The translations under genes were made by a program, and so were the position numbers. Below the pieces are notes generated by a model. The model worked only from the letters and a program-made list of their open reading frames with translations, had not been told where the DNA came from and ran no database searches. From Larus michahellis (lineage: Eukaryota > Chordata > Aves > Charadriiformes > Laridae), in assembly GCF_964199755.1 (NCBI RefSeq), contig NC_133900.1, forward strand, positions 16,197,201 through 16,261,200: 64,000 bases of DNA, read 5' to 3'. Below, piece after piece: positions 28,001 through 37,000 of the stretch (position 1 is the first letter of the stretch; each line of letters begins with the position of its first letter).

Positions 28001-31000
28001 ATTAATTTCTCAAATACATTAAAGGCAAGCTAAGTATTCCAAATATTAATACACAGACTATCCTGTACTTCTTTTTCTCTTTCAGAAATTTGGAAGTATC
28101 CGAGCAGACTTAATTGAACAAATGAGATTCAAACAAAGGCTGAAAGTTATCCAAACCCTTGAAGATACTACAAAGCGCAATGTGGTAAGTACTGAAATAA
28201 TGTTCTTTGCAAAGATTAAGGTCAGTCAGTTTCTGAAATTTAAATTAGCTTTTCAATGAGACATGGATTTCAAATCCGTAACTGTTAATGTTATGTTTCA
28301 AAAGGTACGAACTATTGTGACAGAGACTTCTTTTACTATCGATGAACTGGAGGAACTGTATGCTCTTTTCAAGGTAAAGCTGAGTGCAAACATTCATTTT
28401 TGATATGGGACTGTGTGTCTTTTCTAAAGACCAGGTTGAGTCTGTGAGTTACTTACTATGAGGTATCTTAATACAAACTTGAATTAGCTACTGTATTATT
28501 GAATATACAAAAAAAAAAAACCAACCAGTTTTTAAAAGTTCAGGAAGTAAGTCATTCACTAAATTATTTGTCCATGGGGAAAAAATGAATAAAATGATGA
28601 AAACTATTATAGTGAAAAAGCGAATAGATAGAGGCTTTTTATCAGTCTGTAGAAACTTATGTATGTGTCTCTGTACCTGACCCAAATTTTGGAATGTAGC
28701 ACAGAAATACCTTTATTCTATTATCTCAGACAGTTAATACTTCCATATCATAATAGCTGATTTTTGCCATTGTTATTGCTTTAATGTATACTGTATTGCA
28801 TTGAAATTTAGTGTCACAAAGTGATGTGTCTTTGCAAGTTGATTGTACAGCAATACCATTAGATCCACAAATTTGAAGGTGAGCAATTAAAGTGCTTTAG
28901 CTTCACTCTCATGCACAGTGCCATAAAACAAGATACTTTCTTCCTCTCTTTTGTTATAACAGAGATTTTTTGGTACACCATGAAGAATTTCTTTCCTTTC
29001 AATTTCCCATGTGTAATGTCAGGTCTTAAAATTGTCCAAATCCTGCAGTGCCTTCTTTCAGTCTTCCATGGAATCAGTGAGATGAAGTCAGACAGTCCAC
29101 CCCAGCTGATCACTGTGCAGTGCTGGGATCTCTTTCTCAAAGCTTCTGAATCATTTAAAATTAGATTTTACCAAAGTCAGCTCCAGAACTTCCACTGTCC
29201 TCAGTAAGACTGAAAGCATAGGACTTAATGCAGTATTTTTGAGACTATGTGGTTCAACAAAAAATATTCCAAATAAACAGCTATTTTCATATGCTCTGAG
29301 ATTAGAGTTCATGAGAGTCCCCTTTCTGACTTGACTATATGGTGGGGTTGAAGGGGGTGACTAAGCACAGCAAGCCTGTGTATATATGCAAGTCACAGCT
29401 GCTTACTGCTCTGTTCAAAACAGGTATTTCATGTTTCATCTGCCTGGCAAGCAGAAAAAGTTTTGCTTTATCATCTTTTTTTGTAGAGGGATGTTTTTTT
29501 GTGCTGGTTAGAGAAGAAACCTTTTGCAGAAGTATAAGGGCTAGGTAGATGGAAATGCATCTGCTAGTTTTGTGTTGTTTTAAGAATGTGTATGTATAAG
29601 TTGTTTGGATTTATTTATTTTTTTATCATTGATAGTGACAAGTTGTTTACAGAGGTGATGACAATCTCACAGAGTTTGCCTTCTGTTCAGGCAGAACATC
29701 TGACCAGCTGCTACTGGGGAGGAAACAGCAATGCTATTGACCGGCATGATCCCAGCCTGCCTTATCTGGAGCAGTACCGTATTGACTTTGAGCAGTTCAA
29801 GGGGATGTTCGCTCTCCTCTTTCCTTGGGCATGTGGAACTCATTCAGATGTATTAGCTGCACGCTTATTCAGGCTTCTTGATGAAAATGGAGATCTGCTC
29901 ATCAACTTCCGTGAATTTGTCTCTGGGCTAAGTAAGGAGAATTCACAGCACTCAAAATAATCTGACCGAAATGGTTTGTTTCTAAAGGTGACCTAGTCCT
30001 TCAGAAACACAAATGTTATGTTAGCTACCAGATAATGAGTTTGAGTTTGACATATGCCAATTTGCATAAGTCGCCTTTCTTTTAAGAGCAGTTCATGCCA
30101 CTGTTCAGTTCATTTTCTCATGCCTGTGACAGTGGTTCACACTGGGGTTTAGGCTGGTCTCAGTAGGTGCATCTACATTAGCCAGTGGTGTATGACACTG
30201 GGAGAAGGACCACACATGAACTACACATCCATTAGGATTTCCCTGATTGCTAACTTAACGTGAAAATGACCTGCAACTTGTATGCTTAATGGTGGGATTA
30301 CTTCTAATCAAAGTATTTCCTTTGGGAAAGTCGTTTGTATGTTCTTCTGTAGCGTTCCTCTCTCAGTGACACTGCATTTTGTTATCCGCTCCTTAAGCTT
30401 TCCCAGAAAGTTGGGAATTTATACCTTTTGTCAGTGCTACCAGCTCTGGAAAGGGGAGAGAGGCAGCATTTGCTCCCTTGGTTGATCAGGAAGAAGAATT
30501 TTGAGAAATTTATGTGCACATAAAAGGGGCAGGGGAAGGATAGAGTGAGGGTGTTAGTGTTGTTTGCCCCCCTGAGTAAAAGTGCTTATCTTAAGAAGTC
30601 TGCTGACACCTCACATACATGTGTCCCTGTGTGAGGGGAAGGTATCACACCTCACAGTATGTGCGGTGAAAGGTACTACTTGTAGTACTTCTGAAATCTA
30701 TAACCAAGAGTGCAGACTAAGAGAGAGAGAAGGATGGAAGTCACCTGAAAAGGAGAAGGTGGAGGTGCAGGTCAGATAGGGAGGATGAATGTTGTTAATG
30801 GAGATGATGGCCCATGCAAGTCTTGAAAAAGCAAGATTTCATGACGTGAAAGTCAATATTGCAACAAAGGGAATGTGGAAACCCCAGGATTAACATGAAG
30901 GAGCAAAGATGAGGCAGGAAGATGAGGCACGAGATGGCCACTCCTTTTTTGAATATAGCAGGAATTACTCCCTGTAAGTGACCACCATCTCACCATCTAT

Positions 31001-34000
31001 CATGTGTTATTTTATGGCAGCCTGACATTTCCTCCAGCTTTACATTTTGATCCTTTATGAGAGAGAAAAGGTTTCCCACTCTGGCTTTCAGCAGCTCTTT
31101 GCAACAGTATTTTTAAGCATTAGGGCTCCAAATGCAGCCTTACATTAAAACCTCTGTACAGAAATGTTCTCTTGCAGGTGCAAAATAGCTATGTGACGGT
31201 AAAACTGTCTGCACACCTCCCCAGAAAACAGTGCTGCTTATGATGCAGTTCTGAATTGTATTTGAGGGACTGTTTGCCCATTAACACTTAATGGCCTTTT
31301 GAGACATGACCCATGGATTGACTACTCTTCCTGCTTACAGGATGCTGTTAAAAACAATCAACCAGTTATTGATTTAATCAGCATTTTTTACAACCAATAA
31401 TGAGTAAAAAGAAAAAGGAACAGCGTTGAGCACTGTGAACAGAAATGAATGTAAAATGCACAAATGTGGCTATAAGCCAACATGACTGAACTAAAATCTT
31501 CAATGGTCTAAACAATCAAAACTGCTCATTCTGCAAAACCACATTTTTTTCAGAAACTAAGCCCAATGTGGCATAGTTTGAAAACTTTTGTTTTTGAAGA
31601 AAAAGTCAACCCCCATGACCCCTCTTCTGTTTAAGCAGCACATGAATGGTAGCAAGGACAGCACAGTGAACAAAAACAACATGGGATTTCTTTGAGCATA
31701 TTTCAACATGCCCCGGGACTTTTAAAAATTCTACAAACATCAGCTGCTTCAATCTGCCTCACCAACCCAATATGCCTTGGCTAGGAAAAAAATTTCCTAA
31801 ATGAGGAATATCTTCTGTTGTAGCAAGACGCATCTGCTCAACAGGGGATGGTGTGTTGCCTTTTCCTTGTGGCTGTCTCAAAAAGCATGGTCAGAGGATG
31901 GGCATTCTGGAGGTGACCTGTGGGCACTGTCCTCTCTCTTCTTACTGTGTCCAAACAGCAGTATTGGACTCTGGCCCTGGTTACTCAAGTCTGTCTTTCC
32001 TAAAGGAAGTGTCCTAGGCATGTCCCATTTCAGAGGGTGCTTGTTGACAGCTGAAGCAACCATAGCACCTGAAGCATTTCCATTTCACAATTCTCTTTCA
32101 ACAGCCTTATTCCATGTGGCCATAACGATTTGTTCCCTTGAAGCCTCTCTTTGGTGACACTGATTCCTTCTAGGAGCTCTGTGAAGAGGAGGTAAAAAGC
32201 ACTGCTGTGTGTCCCAATATGGGCTCACGGCCCTTTCTTCTGCATCAGCGTGAAATCCTCGGATATGAGAGCACTGTAATTGCAATTGTGATTCTCCATT
32301 TCCTTTTCATAGCCCCTGCAGCAAATAGCTCAAGAACCTCCTACTTCAGGTGTCTCTTGGGCCTCTGCTGAGCAAGGATGGAATAACCTGGCCTATTCTT
32401 CTGCACATTTACTCTGTGTCCTTACTGCAAGTTCAAATAAAGGAGTGATCTCGATTAGTTTGCTTTAGGAGTTGCGCTGCTCAGACGGGGTTGTCAGCCC
32501 TGGTTATGAGCTGTTTGGGGTATTCACTCATGAAGAAGCTCACCTGCACCACCCTATCACACTGGATTATAGTATGTCAGTGTTTGACTCCAGATTCCAG
32601 AAACTACAGAGATTTCCATATAGACTCAAAGTGGCCCCCTGCCTCCCACCATGTTTTTGCAGTACTCCCTTCTCAAAGCGTGCAGCTCTTCCACCTCTCC
32701 AATGACTGCTGGTGACTGCAGCACTCACCACAGCCTTGTGCAAAAGTCAGCACCATGAAAACTGTGTCAAGAAATACCTGAGTGTATATTATTTATTTTT
32801 CTTCTGAAAACAGCTTTTCTCCAAGAATGGATTGCAGGAGGATGTTCAGAAAGCAATGTGTTAACCTCACCACTCCTCCGATCCTTTCAGGGCGCTAAAT
32901 ACTGTACAAACACTCTGCACCTCTCCACCTCTGTTCAAGAGTGGGGGAACTGAAGCCAACACTTTTATATTGGCACTAAGTTTTATATTAACAGAATAAT
33001 GTTCTAACCTGTTTAATCATTTTGTTAACGTACTCAAAGAAGATGGGGGGGGAAACTGTACACATATGACATTATGCCTACAAAAGACCTGACACCTGCA
33101 TAATGTTGACAGAAAAACAGTCAGAAAGGGGGCTCAGGGAAGGTTGTTCCTTGTTGTGCCATGAAAAGGGGTGTGGTGGTCAAGGCCTTAAAAGGGAAGA
33201 GCAGGTCTGTGTGAGGGAGGACGTTGGCTGCAGTGTGAAGGTGACAGCTGTCACTGTTGCTGTTTCAGGTAGAAAGATTCAAAAGGTGTAGTCATGTTCT
33301 CTTCCAAACACAGTTTCTTCTCTCAACACAAGATAAATTTAAAACTTCTGGACAAAAACTGGCGATGCATCATCTGAGACTTGTACTGCAAAAAGACAAG
33401 ACTTGTTGAAAGTTGTTGAAGGTTTTAAGACCTGTGACTCCAGAGTGCCAGGAAAGAAGTATTTCAGGTTGGGACTAAGAATCCCTCCAGTGCTGGGCAC
33501 AGGCCCTCAGCAGGACCATCTGCTTTGCTGTTCGGAGATGCAGGGGCCGTGCAGGATGCCACTGAATCCTCTGGGCTCTCCTATGAAATTATCCTTGTAC
33601 TGCACCGTGCAGGTCACAATCATAGCCTGAGCTGAGGTATCTGCCCATACAAAACTCTCCCCTAACCTTTCATAATAGGGGCACATCTACCTCTTCTGTT
33701 GTCTTTATGAATGTAGTCTGATTGGCTTATTTTATTGTTTAATACAGCATCAGTCCTCAGATCTTGGGTAGCCCGCTGCAGCTAACTGTTGGGCAGTTCC
33801 TGCAAATTGCCAGTAGCTTGTTCTTCCCTTTGTAAAACTTTCTGACCTCTCTTGAGGGAGACCCAGAGGGTTGTCTCATAAGAGAGTACAGATAACATCT
33901 TTGGTAAACTTGTCTCACATTGTGTCGTCTTCATTCCTGTACATTTTGAGGGGAAAAAGGGCCTGGTGTTATGAAGCACACACAGGTTCATCTCAGTCAA

Positions 34001-37000
34001 AAAGCAGACAGCAGTTGAGTTTTTTCAGTTCTCTTCACGTCTGGGGACAGGGAGAGGAACAATCCTGCATATGTCACCAGATGTCCTGTGCCCTGAATCC
34101 TATTTTGGGGAATGCACCCCTAGCCGTTGCTGGAGGGCACAGAACTGCAGCCCATTCTGTGCTTTGGTCTTTTCACGTCGCCTGTAGCAGTGGGGTACTT
34201 CACGTGGTACCTGGGTGCATAACCCAAGATACAGTTTCACCAGAAAAGAAAGCACTGTCTGCACGGTGTGGTACACCAGATAAGAACATGAGGAGGTGTT
34301 GTGCCTAAAAAAGACCAAGTTGAAAGCAAAATGGTTGCTGTAGATGTACTCAATTGTTTGGGCTAACACCTCTATTTATTGTAGTCTGAAGCTTTACAGT
34401 AGACTGTTAGTATTTGCCAAGCCACACTTTGTAGTTTGCATAGCAGAGGTAAGTTGACACGGTAGCCTGTAAGGTAAAATAAATTTGTTTATAAATTACA
34501 TGTCATAACAAGTAAGATTTATGAAGAAGTCTGATTATTGATTATTTCCATACTTTGAAATTAAATAATATCCATTTAATTAATTGTAAGGAGGGGCTAC
34601 AATAGACCGCTTAGATTTCAGACAGCTAATTGTAGTGTAGGCCAGAAAGGAATAGGGGTCGAGGTGGATAAATCAATAGAAAGTATTGCCTGAACATCAA
34701 TTTAGCCTGTGGCTAAGTTGTGATAAATGCTACTTACTTGAATTTCTCTCCCTTTTTTTGATAAATATCTTATTGTTCCAAATCATGTGATGTTGTTATT
34801 GGATCTTCAGATCAGAAAGTTTAAAGTCCATACAAAAAAGTCTTCTTAACTTTCAGCTGGAGGCGTTTCTGAGTGGTAACGCGATGATCGTAGATTATTT
34901 TTGAGCATCATAAAATAGCATTTTAATGAAGGACCCAAGGCTGAAGTACAAAATTCAGATAAGGTGATCTGTGTTCTCTTGCTATTTCTACTGCAGACCG
35001 TATGATCTTAGAAGTCAAGTGACTGCCTTATGATCTAGGGCTGTAAAGGGAGTACAGTGCTTCCCAGAGCGAATGCAGCAGCTTCTAAAATGAAATATTG
35101 TAGCGATAATAAATAGAATGTTGTTGAATGCTGAGTATTAACATACTGTATGTAATGCTGTTTAGGTGCAGCATGCCATGGAGATCTTACAGAGAAGTTG
35201 AAGCTACTGTATAAAATGCATGTTTTGCCTGGTAAGTAAATGATGTTAAAGTAGCTGTCGTCTCGGTGAGAACAGAAATTTGGAGCAGAGTTGTTTATGA
35301 CTAGCTTTCCCAATTAAAAATTGATTTGTGGGAATTATTGTAGCTGTTTATGCAGCAGTAAAATGAGAGAGCTTCTACCATAACCAGACACAGATTTGGA
35401 AAGTCTGAAAGCACCGATGCAACCCTCTATTGCTCCAGCCATAAACAGGCCGTTTATATGTGTCTCTCACCTGTTTAGTTGGGATTGGTGACTTTCCCCT
35501 GGGCATAAAAAATACAGTATTCTTCAGCATTTGTAACCATAATGCACTTTATTTAACAGTGAAACTAGCTTAAGATGTTCCTGCGTGCCCTGGCTACTTG
35601 TTTCTGTCCCCAGGCTTTCTTCTTGGTTTCCCTTCTGGGCTGATACAACTGTTTGCAGAGGGAAGCTCCAGATGGTTTCATAGATGTGTTTTCCAGGGAG
35701 CTGTACAAACTGTTGGACTCGGCTAAGTGAGAAAGGCACTTTAGGGCAGAGAGGGGATGGAAACATCTCAAAACCATTTTGCCCCTGAAGAAAATTATGT
35801 CCTGGAACTATGTCCTCTCTGGCTTGTCACACGTGTGCTATAAAGAACCTATCGCTGTCCTCACTGAATCTGCGATTTATGTACGTTGCAACTGTTTGGG
35901 TAGTTTAATTCTTGTGCGCATTTACATCCTCTGGTAAAGACATCTAAAAGCTTTGAGAGGACATTGACCTTCGTGTGCTTTGACCATATGTCCCTGATGG
36001 CTCCTAGCTGGCTTTGCTGGAGGTAGGCTTGAGTGATTCACTAATTTAACTGGAAAAAATTACAATTTTATTGAACTATAACAAAAGAGATCCATTTTTA
36101 AGAATACAGCTTCTGCTATTCGGGGACTGGTAAGCTGATACCAAATCATGACAGACTGTTGCCAGCTCATACTCTGGGTTCATACTCTGCTTAGGACACG
36201 CTGAGCTGCATGAAAGAACTTAATGGACGTAGACATGGGAAGATGGACAAGCCAGGCTCTCAAGGCAAACAGCTACTTGTTAGTCAGACAGAATTGGGTA
36301 TCGGGGAGGAGACGCTAGGGTACAGGTCCAGTTGTTCATCTCCTGTGAGCTGGAGAGAGATGATTCCTAACCCATCGCATCCTCACACTTTTACTTCTAG
36401 AAACTGACATTCTAAATGTATCAATGGAAATGTGTTCTAGTTTTTAATAAAAGGGTGGAATTTTTAATGAAAGAATTCTATTATATTACCTAGATCCATC
36501 TCCTGAACAAGAAGAGCCAGACTCTGCTTTTGAAGCCACTCAGTACTTTTTTGAAGACATCACACCAGAATGTACCCACGGTAGGCATCTTTTGTCTCAG
36601 GCATGAAAAGATGAGGTAACACATTTCAGACAACATGTCTTTTTAGAAAGCTACATTTTTATCGGATTAAATTCTGTGAGTGAAGTATTCTCTGTAAAAT
36701 GAAGCATGTAATCTTTGTATTTATTTTGATATCATTAGAGGTACAGGCGGGTGTACACTAAGAACTCCCCTGGATTGTGCATTGCAGAAGTACTCTCAGA
36801 ATAATGTCATCAGTGTGTTGCAGTAGAATTGATTTTTTGATAAGCGCAGCATATATGTCTTGATGGAGAATAAGAATAAATATATTGGCTTTCAAGATCT
36901 ATTTGGATCATAATTTAAAATATTCTAAAAAACTAAAGCCAAAAGATACATCAAAATGTAGTTCAGCAGTTTGAAATCTTTTTGTGCCCTAATGAGAACC

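Noticed and set aside
31801-34308. Several open frames of 60-145 codons in intron 16
   Set aside because: No domain, no consistent splice context and frames on both strands. Best explained by locally higher GC content.
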